Assembly (NCBI GenBank): GCA_013289855.1
Contig: JABCZD010000018.1
Coordinates: forward strand, 1-64,000
Source: Acidobacteriota bacterium
GTDB lineage: Bacteria > Acidobacteriota > Terriglobia > Acidiferrales > UBA7541
Length of the DNA: 64,000 bases
Direction: 5' to 3'
Shown: positions 52,152 to 61,517 of the stretch, piece by piece
Position numbering within the stretch: position 1 is the first letter of the stretch
How the letters are laid out: the number at the start of each line of letters is the position of its first letter
The notes under the pieces: model-generated
What the model saw: only the letters and a program-made list of their open reading frames with translations
Databases searched by the model: none
Told to the model about the DNA's origin: nothing
Made by a program: the position numbers and the translations under genes

Positions 52152-53462
52152 TTAACCCTGGACGAGGCGGTCGAGCTCTTCGTAAAAAGTTGGGAAAGAG
52201 ACGCCGGCGCAATCGGCGTCGCGGATGACGGTCTTCCCTTCCGCGGCCAGGCCCGCGATGGCAAAGGCCATGGCGATGCGGTGGTCGCCGTGCGGCTCGA
52301 TCTCCGCGCCGTGCAGCTTGCCGGCTTTGCGGCCTTCGACGCGCAAACCGTCGGGGCGTTCTTCCACCGTCGCGCCCATGCGGCGCAAATTTTCCGCCAG
52401 CGCGGCGATGCGGTCGCTCTCTTTTACACGCAGCTCGGCGGCATCGCGAAATTCGATTCCCTGTTCCGTGAAGGGGCCGAGCGCGGCGAGCATCGGCAGC
52501 TCATCGATCAACAGCGGAATGGTGTCGCCGCTGATGATTCCGCCCTTCAGCACAGCGCCTTTAACCGCCAGGTCGCCAACCACTTCGCCGTGCGCGGTGC
52601 GCAATGACGGCGTTTTTATATCCGCGCCCATGGACAGAAAGAAATCCAGAATGGCGGTGCGCGTGGGATTCAATCCCACGTTGTGAATGAGCAGGCTTGA
52701 TTCCGCAAAGAGCGAGGCCGCGGCAATAAAAAATACCGCCGAGGAAAGATCGCCGGGGACCTCAAGCGTGCGGCCGGTTATCGTGCCGTGGCCGTTGGCG
52801 ATGCCCAGACCGCGAACCGTGGTGGTCAATCCGTGGTGTTCGATCTCCGCGCCAAATTCTTCCAGCGCAAGCTCCGTGTGATCGCGCGTGCGCGCCGGTT
52901 CAATTACCTTCGTGACCCCTTCGGCAAAGAGCCCCGCCAGCAGCACAGCGGATTTTACTTGTGCGCTGGCCATGGGCATTTCGTAGCTGATGGCGCGAAG
53001 TCTTGCGCCGTGAATTTCTAGCGGGGCGAATTGCTCCTGGCGCGCCACAATTTCTGCGCCCATCTGGCGCAGCGGCGCGACCACACGTTTCATCGGGCGC
53101 TTCTGCAGCGAATCGTCGCCGCTGATCGTGGTGGAAAAATTCTGTCCCGCCAAAATACCGGACAGCAAACGAATCGTGGTGCCGGAATTTCCCGCGTCCA
53201 GCGCTTTGCGCGGCGCTTGCAGGCCGCGGGGTCCGTGACCAGTGACGCGCACGACATCCTTTTCTATTTTGATTTCCGCGCCCAGCGCGCGCATGCAGGC
53301 CAGCGTGCTGTGGCAGTCCGCGGCGGCGGAGAAGTGGCGAAGCTCGCTGGTGCCTTCGGCGATGCCGGCCAGCATGCCGTAACGATGGGAAATGGATTTG
53401 TCGCCGGGAAGTTCGATGCCGCCGTTGATCGATTTGGCCGGAAGAATGGTTTGCTTTTTCAC
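52152..53462 (-). CDS. aroA: 3-phosphoshikimate 1-carboxyvinyltransferase (EPSP synthase)
   Basis: 436 residues. PGDKSISHR (PEP and shikimate-3-phosphate binding), LDAGNSGTTIRLLSG, QKRPMKRV, ELRVKESDR and GDHRIAMAFA are the standard motifs in order. It catalyses the sixth step of the shikimate pathway. No other aro genes are adjacent. Confidence 0.95.
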   Translation of the reverse strand: MKKQTILPAKSINGGIELPGDKSISHRYGMLAGIAEGTSELRHFSAAADCHSTLACMRALGAEIKIEKDVVRVTGHGPRGLQAPRKALDAGNSGTTIRLLSGILAGQNFSTTISGDDSLQKRPMKRVVAPLRQMGAEIVARQEQFAPLEIHGARLRAISYEMPMASAQVKSAVLLAGLFAEGVTKVIEPARTRDHTELALEEFGAEIEHHGLTTTVRGLGIANGHGTITGRTLEVPGDLSSAVFFIAAASLFAESSLLIHNVGLNPTRTAILDFFLSMGADIKTPSLRTAHGEVVGDLAVKGAVLKGGIISGDTIPLLIDELPMLAALGPFTEQGIEFRDAAELRVKESDRIAALAENLRRMGATVEERPDGLRVEGRKAGKLHGAEIEPHGDHRIAMAFAIAGLAAEGKTVIRDADCAGVSFPTFYEELDRLVQG

Positions 53463-53518
53463 GCAGCGATTTTAGCACGGCACATTCGCGGAGTTCTTCC
53501 AGCGGTCGCTCATAGCGG

Positions 53519-53547
53519 CAGAGGGCGCTCCTTGTAAGGCGCCTCTG
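53519..53547. repeat. CAGAGGGCGC...GCGCCTCTG palindrome upstream of aroA
   Basis: The arms 53519-53528 and 53539-53547 pair with one unmatched G. A related GCCTCAGAAGGCGGC sequence occurs near 13620 and 28825. Confidence 0.55.
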
Positions 53548-53645
53548 GGCTGGCCGAACGGACAGTTTTCGCGAGGGCAATCCTGTACATCGCAGCGAAA
53601 CTCCGCGCGGCCCGCGTGCGTATTATTAAGTGAGGAGAACGGGTT

Positions 53646-54485
53646 ATGTCAGCGCGCAGTACGGCCGTGCAGTTGGCCATCAAAGCCAGCATTGTGTTTG
53701 GCGCATTATTTGTGGTGAGCGTGCTTCTGGCGGCGATGCCTGGCCATCATCCGCCCACTGTCGGCTCGACGGAGAATTCCGGCGCGAGCACGAGTTCCGC
53801 GACGCCACAGCAAGAAGCGGATCACGCCAGCATGCCGGGAATGAAAATGCCCGGTGACGAAAAATCCTCCGAAGGCCAAGCCGTCGAAGATATGAGCGGC
53901 GGGCATCACGACGCGCACAGTTCGCACATGTACATGACGGCCATGCGACCGCAAATGCCCGGGGACGAGCAGCGCGCCCGGGAAATCGTCACGCAGTTGC
54001 GCGCCAGTCTCGAGAAATACAAGGACTATCACGTAGCGCTGGACGAGGGCTTCAAAATTTTTCATCCGGAATTCCCGCAGCCGGAATATCACTTCACCAA
54101 TTACAAGAACGGATTCCTGGAAGCTTTCACTTTCGATCCGGCGCGGCCTACTTCCCTGCTCTACAAAAAGACCGCTACCGGATATGAGCTGGTGGGCGCG
54201 ATGTACACCATGCCCAAGCGCGCCACCGAGGATCAATTGAACGCGCGCGTGCCGCTGAGCATCGCCATGTGGCACCTGCACACCAATCTGTGCATGGCGC
54301 CAAGAAGTGAAGCTGGGACGGTGGATTACACCAAGTTCGGCCTGCGCGGCTCCATCGCCACGCAGGAAGCTTGCGATGCGGCCGGTGGACATTTTCTTCC
54401 CGTGGTTTTCGGCTGGATGGTGCACGTGTATCCGTACGAGGATTCGCTGGATAAAATTTTCGCCATGCACATGCACATGGATTAA
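53646..54485 (+). CDS. Exported Met/His-rich protein, probable metal binder
   Basis: 279 residues. A signal peptide or anchor (ASIVFGALFVVSVLLAA) is followed by a Met/His-rich stretch (HASMPGMKMPGDEK, MSGGHHDAHSSHMYMTAM) like those of copper-handling proteins. A conserved-looking domain from about residue 105 has HPEFPQPEYHFTNYKNG, AMWHLHTNLCMAP and GWMVHVYPYED, and the protein ends MHMHMD. Copper or other soft-metal binding is an inference from composition. Family not recognised. Confidence 0.7.
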   Translation: MSARSTAVQLAIKASIVFGALFVVSVLLAAMPGHHPPTVGSTENSGASTSSATPQQEADHASMPGMKMPGDEKSSEGQAVEDMSGGHHDAHSSHMYMTAMRPQMPGDEQRAREIVTQLRASLEKYKDYHVALDEGFKIFHPEFPQPEYHFTNYKNGFLEAFTFDPARPTSLLYKKTATGYELVGAMYTMPKRATEDQLNARVPLSIAMWHLHTNLCMAPRSEAGTVDYTKFGLRGSIATQEACDAAGGHFLPVVFGWMVHVYPYEDSLDKIFAMHMHMD

Positions 54486-54496
54486 CGTTGCGGTGC

Positions 54497-55177
54497 TTAT
54501 TCAAACTGTTTCCGAAACTCCGCGAACTGTTGCTTTAGCGCACTAACTTCTTCGCGCAGCGCGATCACTTCAGCTTCCAACTGCTTAACCTGTTCTTTCG
54601 CGGGTTCCGCGTGCGCGGCGTCGCGTCCAGAACTGCTGCCCTCCATCGCTTCGCCACCAACCGTTTGAACGCCGCCGCTTTGCACATCACCCGATAGCAG
54701 ATGCGCGTAACGCGCTTCTTTCATCCCCGGCTGGCGCGCCAGCAGTTTCACCAGTGGCGGTTCGCGGCGCATCAGCCGCTGCAGCGTGGTCTGCACCTCA
54801 CTTAAATCTTCGAAGGGATGCATGCGCTCGGCGCGGCTGCGCAGCTCGCCCGGAGTTTGCGGTCCGCGCAGTAGCAGTTCGCAGAGGATCGCTGTCTCTT
54901 TTCGATCAAAATTAAACACTTCACCCAAACGATGCTCGAACTTGGCCACGCGACTGTCGCTAGCCGCCGAGCGAGCCAGTAATTCGTCGCTCAGGCCGCG
55001 CAGGGCCTGGCGAACCGCATCTTCATCAAGATGCATCAGCGGGTCGCGGTTGGATTTTTGATTGCACGCGTTCATCAGCGCGTTCAGCGATAACGGGTAG
55101 TATTCAGGCGTAGTGATCTCTTTTTCGACGAGCGCGCCGAGCACGCGGGCTTCAACATCGGTTAGGGTGACGTTCAC
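54497..55177 (-). CDS. YceH family protein (UPF0502/DUF480)
   Basis: 226 residues from the GTG at 55177. LTDVEARVLGALVEKEITTPEYYPLSLNALMNACNQKSNR is the family N-terminus, followed by a second winged-helix (AILCELLLRGPQTPGELRSRAERMHPF) and a C-terminal coiled coil (EQVKQLEAEVIALREEVSALKQQFAEF). The protein has two winged-helix domains. Biological role poorly known. Confidence 0.88.
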   Translation of the reverse strand: MNVTLTDVEARVLGALVEKEITTPEYYPLSLNALMNACNQKSNRDPLMHLDEDAVRQALRGLSDELLARSAASDSRVAKFEHRLGEVFNFDRKETAILCELLLRGPQTPGELRSRAERMHPFEDLSEVQTTLQRLMRREPPLVKLLARQPGMKEARYAHLLSGDVQSGGVQTVGGEAMEGSSSGRDAAHAEPAKEQVKQLEAEVIALREEVSALKQQFAEFRKQFE

Positions 55178-55216
55178 GCAACAAATATACAGGATGGCGC
55201 GATGCCATCCCAACGC

Positions 55217-55257
55217 TCCGGCGTTGTAGGGGCGCCCCGACCGGGTCGGGGCGCCCG
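55217..55257. repeat. GGGGCGCCCCGACC palindrome
   Basis: GGGCGCCCCGACC and GGTCGGGGCGCCC are complementary around a single base, just upstream of the YceH start. It is another member of the short GC-rich palindromes between genes here. Confidence 0.6.
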
Positions 55258-55365
55258 AGCTTGCCCAAACTCTCAATACTAGAACTGCTGGGTCATTGGC
55301 ACTACTCCGCCGATGACTCTGGTTTGATTGCTTCGCGGTACGCTGCCGCGTAAGATTACAGGTTC

Positions 55366-57279
55366 ATGCCTCCGGTCCGGCCTATCTTGTGCGGCACGCT
55401 TCACTTGCCCAGACTCCTCCCCGCAATAATCATGACGCTGCTATTTGCCAGCGCACCCTTGCTGATTCAGGCGCAAGTCACGAATCCAGTTGACGACGGC
55501 CGCGCCGCGGTCTCAGCCGAATCCACGGAAACGATAGCGGTTGGCGACGTTCGCCCCGGCATGCAGGGCTATGCCTACACGATTTTTGCCGGCGACCAGA
55601 TCGAGAGGTTTGATCTCGTGGTGATCGGGGTGCTCGACAATTTTATGGGACCCCGGGAATCGATCATTCTGGTGCAGCTCAAGGGCGAAAAGGTTGAGCA
55701 CACTGGAGTCGTCGCGGGCATGAGCGGAAGCCCGGTGTACCTCGAAGGCAAACTGGCCGGAGCGCTCTCGCTGAAGCTCGGAGTGTTCACAAAAGAGCCG
55801 ATCGCTGGCGTAACGCCGATTCACGAAGTGCTGGATCCTCTGGCGCCAGCCGGCGGAACGAAAGCGGCGGCGCAGAATTTCTCGCGGCAGTCGCAAATCA
55901 CAAACGCGCAAGCAACAGACACGCAAGCGACGAACGCACAGGTAACGAGCGCGCAAGCAACAAATTCCCAAGCCGCGGGCAATGGTTTTCCCGCCGGTTC
56001 AGCGCTGGAGCCGATTGAAACCCCGCTGGTATTTTCGGGTTTCCCCGCAGGTTCCTTGCAGCCATTTGCCGCGCAAATTCAGAGCTTCGGATTTGTGGCC
56101 GCGCAAGGCGGCACCACCGCGCCGCGCAGCGATGACGCACATCTGGTGGCGGGAGACATGGCAGGAATGGTGCTGGTGCAGGGCGATGCCTCGATCAACT
56201 CGGCGTGCACGGTCACAGCGGTGCGCGGCGACAATGTTTTCCTCTGCGGCCACCCCTTCCTGAGCCTCGGCAATGTGCAACTGCCCATGGCCCGCACGCG
56301 CGTGGTGACCACGCTTTCTTCTTCGCTGGCCTCCACGAAAATTGTAAATCTGGCCGGCAACATTGGCACCATCACCGGCGATCACATCACCGCAGTAACG
56401 GGAAAATTGGGCGCTCCGCCGGCAATGATTCCGCTGGATCTCACCGTCAGTGCTCCCGCGGGACAAAAGAAATTTCACTTTGAGGTAGTAAATCACCCCA
56501 AGCTCACCCCGCTGCTAGTGGCTTTAACGATCTTTAACGGCCTCTCGCAAAACAGCGTCTATGGCGAAGGAACCACGCTGCATCTTTCCGGAGAAGTGCG
56601 GCTGAAGGGCCACGCGCCGGTAGAGATCGAAAACACTTTTGCTCCCGGCGACTCGCTGAGTCCGGACGGCTTGTCCATCGCGCTCAATATGCAGTCGGTG
56701 TTTGCGCGGCTGTTCACCAATACTTTTGAAAGCACCGTCGTCGACAATATTTCGCTGAAGGTCGAAAGCGTGCCGGGGCGGCAATCCTTCAGCATCGATA
56801 GCGCGTGGCTGGAAAAAGGCGAGGCCGCACCGGGCGAAACTCTGAAGGTCCGCGTGCTATTGCAGCCTTATCGCGGCGCGGCGCACGTGGTGGAGACCAG
56901 CGTGCATATTCCCGAGCAGATAGCGCGCGGCACGGCACTGCGCGTGTTAGTCACCGATGCGGACACTTTGAACCGCGCGTCCCGCGGATTTTCCCTGGCC
57001 AGCGCTGGCGGAGCGGGTGGCCTGGACCAGCTGATCGCGTTGCTGAATCGCGAACGCCGCAACGATCGCGTTTACGTGGGCCTTTTCTCTCCGTCGCCTA
57101 CGATGCTCTGGGATGACAAAGAATTGCCCAACGTGCCGCTCTCCGAACTCAACGTGGTGGACGGCCGCCCCGCGCCGGGCAGCGTGCAGATATTGCGCGA
57201 ATCGCTGGCCAGTGAATCCTCCATTCCGCTCGATGGACCCGTGGCCGGCGTTATCTCTTTGAATCTGCAAATCCGGTGA
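55366..57279 (+). CDS. SpoIVB/S55 peptidase-like exported protein
   Basis: 637 residues. Signal peptide, then VGDVRPGMQGYAYTIFAGDQIERFDLVVIGVL and VVAGMSGSPVYLEGKLAGALS, which carries the candidate serine in GMSGSPV. AGDMAGMVLVQGD, LCGHPFL and IGTITGDHITAVTGKLG resemble the remaining S55 blocks. A low-complexity stretch (NAQATDTQATNAQVTSAQ) sits in the middle. S55 proteases are best known from sporulation signalling; here the role must be different. An 8-bp gap separates it from the next gene. Confidence 0.78.
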   Translation: MPPVRPILCGTLHLPRLLPAIIMTLLFASAPLLIQAQVTNPVDDGRAAVSAESTETIAVGDVRPGMQGYAYTIFAGDQIERFDLVVIGVLDNFMGPRESIILVQLKGEKVEHTGVVAGMSGSPVYLEGKLAGALSLKLGVFTKEPIAGVTPIHEVLDPLAPAGGTKAAAQNFSRQSQITNAQATDTQATNAQVTSAQATNSQAAGNGFPAGSALEPIETPLVFSGFPAGSLQPFAAQIQSFGFVAAQGGTTAPRSDDAHLVAGDMAGMVLVQGDASINSACTVTAVRGDNVFLCGHPFLSLGNVQLPMARTRVVTTLSSSLASTKIVNLAGNIGTITGDHITAVTGKLGAPPAMIPLDLTVSAPAGQKKFHFEVVNHPKLTPLLVALTIFNGLSQNSVYGEGTTLHLSGEVRLKGHAPVEIENTFAPGDSLSPDGLSIALNMQSVFARLFTNTFESTVVDNISLKVESVPGRQSFSIDSAWLEKGEAAPGETLKVRVLLQPYRGAAHVVETSVHIPEQIARGTALRVLVTDADTLNRASRGFSLASAGGAGGLDQLIALLNRERRNDRVYVGLFSPSPTMLWDDKELPNVPLSELNVVDGRPAPGSVQILRESLASESSIPLDGPVAGVISLNLQIR

Positions 57280-57286
57280 ATGCTAA

Positions 57287-59698
57287 ATGATCAGAGTCTT
57301 ACAGATGATTCGTGCCGACAGGCAACAACTGACCAACGGCGTTTCCTTCGCCGCAAGCACGATCTTTCGCGGCGTTCTGCTGGCGAGTCTGTTTTTCATG
57401 CTCTGTTGCGTGGCTTCTGCGGAACACACGCGCCGTTGGCGGCAAACTTCTTACGACGAGTTTGTGAAAGGTACCGCGCATGGCGTGGCCGTGCGCAGCG
57501 ACGGCCGGCTGGAACTGGCGCCGAAATTTACCCTGCTTGCCGATGCGGATGCCTCCTATTTGTGGTCGCTGCGACTGGGGCCAAATGGCAGTCTTTACGC
57601 CGCCGGCGGTTCTCCGGCAAAAGTTTTTCGCTTTGATGGCGCCGGCAAACCCACTTCCGTGTTTGCGTCTCCCGATTTGGCGGCGCAAACCATCGCATTC
57701 GACGCCAAAGGCACCCTGTTCGTAGGAACTTCTCCCGACGGCAAGGTTTATAAAGTTTCAAGCAGCGGCGAAAAAACAATATTCTTCGACCCCAAGAGCA
57801 AATATATCTGGGACCTGGCCTTCGGCAGCGATGGCACGCTGTATGTCGCCACCGGTGACAAAGGACAAATCTTCGCGGTCGCCCCTGACGGAAAAGGCAC
57901 GCTCTTTTACGCCAGCGACGAAGCGCACATTCGCGTACTCGCCTTCGACGCGCAAAACCGTCTGCTTGCCGGAACAGAACCGAGCGGCCGCGTGTTGCGC
58001 ATCATGGCGCGCGACGGCAAATCCAGCGAAAAAACTCCCAGCGATAAGGCTGGCGAATCCGGCGCCAGGGGCAGCGCCGAAGGTTTTGTGCTGTACGAAA
58101 GCGCCAAACGCGAAGTGACCGCGCTGACCGTCGGCAGCGACGGAACGATATTCGCGGCCGCCATCGGAGAAAAGCAGCGCGCCTCCGGCCAAGCGCCCAC
58201 AACCGTCATCACCACTCCACAGGGAACCACCACGTTCACCAACAGCGGAGTGATCTCCGGGGGCTCCGCGCAGGCGATATTTACACCGTTCCCTGCGGCA
58301 ATCTCGAGCAGCATCTATCGCATTAGCCCGGACGGCGCACCGGAAGAGCTCTGGAGTTCGCGCGAAGATGTGGTCTACGCGCTGGGCATGGCGCAAGACG
58401 GGCGTGTGCTGGCGGGCACGGGCAACAGTGGAGCGTTGCTGGCCATCGACCGGCGGGGCGCTTACGCACAACTGGCCAAAGCGGGCTCCGCGCAAATCAC
58501 GGGAATCGTGCGCAACGCCGAAGGAAAAATCTTTCTGTGTACCGCGAATCCTGGAAAAGTTTTTTCCGTCGGTCCGGAGTACGAGCCGCAAGGCAGTTAC
58601 GAATCTCGATCTTTCGACGCGCAGATTTTTTCGCAATGGGGACGCGTAGAGTGGTGGAGTGCTCCAGTAGAGAACCGCGCGGCGGGCAACCCCAAGGGCG
58701 ACAAACATGCGAGCAGCGATCCGCGCCTCGAATTCTTTGTGCGTTCGGGCAACACCGAAGAACCTGGCGCGGAGTGGTCGCGCTGGTTCGGGCCGTACGC
58801 GCAATCAGGTTCCGCAGTGGAAGCGCCGCCGGCGCGCTACGTGCAATGGAAAGCGGTGATCCACGACGGCCGCCCGGGCGACGGAATTTATTGGGTAAGC
58901 GTGGCGTATTTACCTAGAAACATCGCGCCAGTAATCGACGGCATCGCCCTGCAGGATCCCGGCGTGCGCGCGCAAACCACATTCGTAACCGCCGCCGGCC
59001 AGCAGCAGATCGTCACCTTGAAAATGCCTCCCGCGGACAACACCAACGGCGTGGTCATCACGCAAAGCACCGCGTCGCCGCGCTTCGAGCAGCCCCCACA
59101 AGGATTTGTGCAAAAAGGCTACGAGTCCGTGCTGTGGAACGCACACGACGCCAACGACGATGATCTCCGCTATACCATCTATTTCCGCGGCGAAAACGAA
59201 CACGAATGGAAATTATTGAAAGACAAGCTGGACCAGAAATTTTATTCCTGGGACACCACCACGTTGCCCGACGGCGGCTACTATCTAAAGATCGTGGCGA
59301 GTGACGCTCCATCGAATCCGCCAGCCTCAGCGCTGACCGCGGAACGCGAAAGCGAGCGCTTTGAAGTGGACAATACTCCGCCGGTGATTGAAATGTTGCA
59401 GGCCGTTCCGGGTTCGTCCAAGACGGCGGGAGCCGCGCCGTCGGGCTCCGTGACCGTGACATTTTCTGCGCGCGACTCCGCCACCAGCATTGAACGCGCG
59501 CAATATAGCGTCGACGGCGGCGACTGGATTTTGTGCTCGCCGGTGACACACATCAGCGACGCGCCCGAAGAGCACTACGACTTCTCGATTGCGGGCTTGG
59601 CTCCCGGCGAACACACCATAGCCGTGCGTGCCTACGATCGCTTCGAAAATGTTGGCAGCGCCAAGGCCATCGTGGCAGTCCCCGGCACCAAAAACTGA
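57287..59698 (+). CDS. Exported beta-propeller protein (803 aa)
   Basis: Signal peptide (FRGVLLASLFFMLCCVASA), then about seven NHL/SMP-30-type repeats (LWSLRLGPNGSLYAAGGSP, IAFDAKGTLFVGTSPDGKVY, IWDLAFGSDGTLYVATGDKGQIF) to about residue 430, followed by fibronectin/Ig-like beta-sandwich segments (GGYYLKIVASDAPSNP, FEVDNTPPVIEML) to the end. It is a likely periplasmic or surface protein co-transcribed with the S55-like gene. No catalytic residues are seen. Confidence 0.8.
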   Translation: MIRVLQMIRADRQQLTNGVSFAASTIFRGVLLASLFFMLCCVASAEHTRRWRQTSYDEFVKGTAHGVAVRSDGRLELAPKFTLLADADASYLWSLRLGPNGSLYAAGGSPAKVFRFDGAGKPTSVFASPDLAAQTIAFDAKGTLFVGTSPDGKVYKVSSSGEKTIFFDPKSKYIWDLAFGSDGTLYVATGDKGQIFAVAPDGKGTLFYASDEAHIRVLAFDAQNRLLAGTEPSGRVLRIMARDGKSSEKTPSDKAGESGARGSAEGFVLYESAKREVTALTVGSDGTIFAAAIGEKQRASGQAPTTVITTPQGTTTFTNSGVISGGSAQAIFTPFPAAISSSIYRISPDGAPEELWSSREDVVYALGMAQDGRVLAGTGNSGALLAIDRRGAYAQLAKAGSAQITGIVRNAEGKIFLCTANPGKVFSVGPEYEPQGSYESRSFDAQIFSQWGRVEWWSAPVENRAAGNPKGDKHASSDPRLEFFVRSGNTEEPGAEWSRWFGPYAQSGSAVEAPPARYVQWKAVIHDGRPGDGIYWVSVAYLPRNIAPVIDGIALQDPGVRAQTTFVTAAGQQQIVTLKMPPADNTNGVVITQSTASPRFEQPPQGFVQKGYESVLWNAHDANDDDLRYTIYFRGENEHEWKLLKDKLDQKFYSWDTTTLPDGGYYLKIVASDAPSNPPASALTAERESERFEVDNTPPVIEMLQAVPGSSKTAGAAPSGSVTVTFSARDSATSIERAQYSVDGGDWILCSPVTHISDAPEEHYDFSIAGLAPGEHTIAVRAYDRFENVGSAKAIVAVPGTKN

Positions 59699-59747
59699 AA
59701 TCGCACCGCGAACCATCGCGTCAACAGCCGAGCGTGCACCCATCCTC

Positions 59748-59771
59748 GTAGGGGCACGGCACGCCGTGCCC
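59748..59771. repeat. GTAGGGGCACGGC palindromic repeat
   Basis: GGGCACGGC-AC-GCCGTGCCC preceded by GTAG. It is the intergenic form of the element that encodes the hpnC-hpnD linker (27781-27803). Confidence 0.75.
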
Positions 59772-59819
59772 GCTTTCGGAGCATTAACCACATCAGCTAA
59801 CTTGCAGGAAATGTAACGT

Positions 59820-60188
59820 TCAGTTGGCGTGACGGTCGACCTGCATCGCAACAGTCCCCAAGGGCTGCCGCGCGCGAAACTCTTCAATCTCCGCGCCAAA
59901 TCCAATGCGTCCGTCGCTGTAAGGCTGGCTGGATACGTGCACCACTCGAGCGCTGCATCGCGTCTCTTCCACCACGCCGCCGGTAACTTCTACGGGCATG
60001 CGCAGCGTCGCCTCAATCGGCATGCCGATCTGCAGCGCCGCGGACGACGCGAAGAAAAATCCCCCGCGCGAAACGTTTAACGCTTCCGTGAAATGTTCGG
60101 TCTTGTCCGATGACAAGCCGGTGGCGCGGAAACGCAACGGTGTGCGGAGATTGTAGCGGGTGAGCTGGCGTCTTTCTGATCCATTCAT
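59820..60188 (-). CDS. PilZ domain protein
   Basis: 122 residues. RRQLTRYNLRTPLRFR gives the RxxxR-type c-di-GMP-binding arginines and NVSRGGFFFAS the second motif (D/NxSxxG), within a single PilZ barrel. It is a stand-alone c-di-GMP effector with no adjacent cyclase. Confidence 0.87.
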   Translation of the reverse strand: MNGSERRQLTRYNLRTPLRFRATGLSSDKTEHFTEALNVSRGGFFFASSAALQIGMPIEATLRMPVEVTGGVVEETRCSARVVHVSSQPYSDGRIGFGAEIEEFRARQPLGTVAMQVDRHAN

Positions 60189-60416
60189 GTTGTCCTCCTA
60201 CGCGCGAGAGGAAGGGTCTTACGCGGGTCGCGAGATTGGGAGAGGTGTCCGACAAGAGTAGGGAAGCCAGGCGCGGGCGTCAAGTGCGAACCCGCTGGAT
60301 TAGGCACTTTTTATGCGCCAGAAACCGCCGTTTTATCGGCTGGTTTCTCCTCTTGTTCGCGGGCGAAGATATGTTCGCTGTGGGATAATGCGGTTTTCCA
60401 AGGAGCAGAAAGCCTG

Positions 60417-61442
60417 ATGCCCGCCGCCGATTCCAGCATGCAGCGCGATCTGAGCAAAACGGTAGCAACCGCGCCGGATTGGCCGACGATCCTGGCGGCC
60501 CACGCGCGCATCGCGCCGCACATCCATCGCACGCCCGTACTCACCAGCTCGTCGCTCAATGACATGACCGGAGCCCACTTGTTTTTCAAGTGCGACAATT
60601 TCCAGAAAACGGGCTCGTTCAAAATTCGCGGCGCCAGCAACGCAATTTTTTCGATGAGCGAGCAAGAGATCGCGCGTGGCGTCGTGACACCGTCCAGCGG
60701 CAATCACGGGGCGGCGGTCGCCTGCGCCGCGCGCTGGCGCAGTGTGCCAGCCTACATCGTGATGCCGCGCAATGCGCCAAAAGTAAAATTCCAGGCCGTG
60801 GAAGCCTACGGTGGAAAGATCACTTATTGCGAACCGACCATTTCAGCGCGCTCCGAAGCCGCGGCGCGCGTGCAAGCCGAAACCGGCGCCGTGCTGGTGC
60901 ATCCCTATGACGACGACCGCATCATCGCCGGCCAGGCCACCGCGGCAAAAGAACTGCTCGAAGATTTTGCCGACCTCAATGCGGTGTTCGCACCGGTCAG
61001 CGGCGGAGGCTTGCTGAGCGGCACATGTTTGGGCGCGCAAGGCATACGCACAGACGTGCGCGTCTACGGCTGCGAACCCGAACGCGCCGACGACGCTTAT
61101 CGCTCGTTAACCACAGGGATTTTGCAAGCACAAGAATCCAGCGACACCATTGCCGACGGCTTGCGCGCCTCGCTCTCCCCGCGCACCTTTGCCATCCTGC
61201 GCGAACGCGTCTCCGGAATTTTGCTGGCCAGCGAAGAAGAAATCATTGCCGCCACGCGCCTGGTGTGGGAGCGCATGAAAATCATCATCGAGCCATCGTG
61301 CGCGGTCGCAGTAGCGCCGCTGCTCAGAAAAGGCACGGTCCAAGCTCTGGGCTTGCCACCGCGCAACGATGGTGCCTTACCAAAGCTAGGGGTAATTTTC
61401 TCGGGCGGAAACCTCGATCTTTCTTCCCTTCCGTTTAAGTAA
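60417..61442 (+). CDS. PLP-dependent threonine/serine dehydratase or racemase
   Basis: 341 residues of fold-type II. KTGSFKIRGASNA contains the PLP lysine, SSGNHGAAVA binds the substrate carboxylate, VSGGGLLSG binds the phosphate, and FSGGNLDL is the C-terminal motif. There is no regulatory ACT domain, so it resembles catabolic threonine dehydratase or serine racemase more than IlvA. The ATG at 60417 overlaps no other gene. Confidence 0.88.
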   Translation: MPAADSSMQRDLSKTVATAPDWPTILAAHARIAPHIHRTPVLTSSSLNDMTGAHLFFKCDNFQKTGSFKIRGASNAIFSMSEQEIARGVVTPSSGNHGAAVACAARWRSVPAYIVMPRNAPKVKFQAVEAYGGKITYCEPTISARSEAAARVQAETGAVLVHPYDDDRIIAGQATAAKELLEDFADLNAVFAPVSGGGLLSGTCLGAQGIRTDVRVYGCEPERADDAYRSLTTGILQAQESSDTIADGLRASLSPRTFAILRERVSGILLASEEEIIAATRLVWERMKIIIEPSCAVAVAPLLRKGTVQALGLPPRNDGALPKLGVIFSGGNLDLSSLPFK

Positions 61443-61461
61443 GGGCACGGCACGCCGCGCC
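61439..61461. repeat. GTAAGGGCACGGC palindromic repeat
   Basis: GGGCACGGC-AC-GCCGCGCCC is a further copy of the 59748 element. It begins at the dehydratase stop codon. Confidence 0.7.
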
Positions 61462-61517
61462 CGTTCTTGGCGCGATTTCAAGCGCCATCACACCGCGCGC
61501 GACATTCGCAAGCCACC

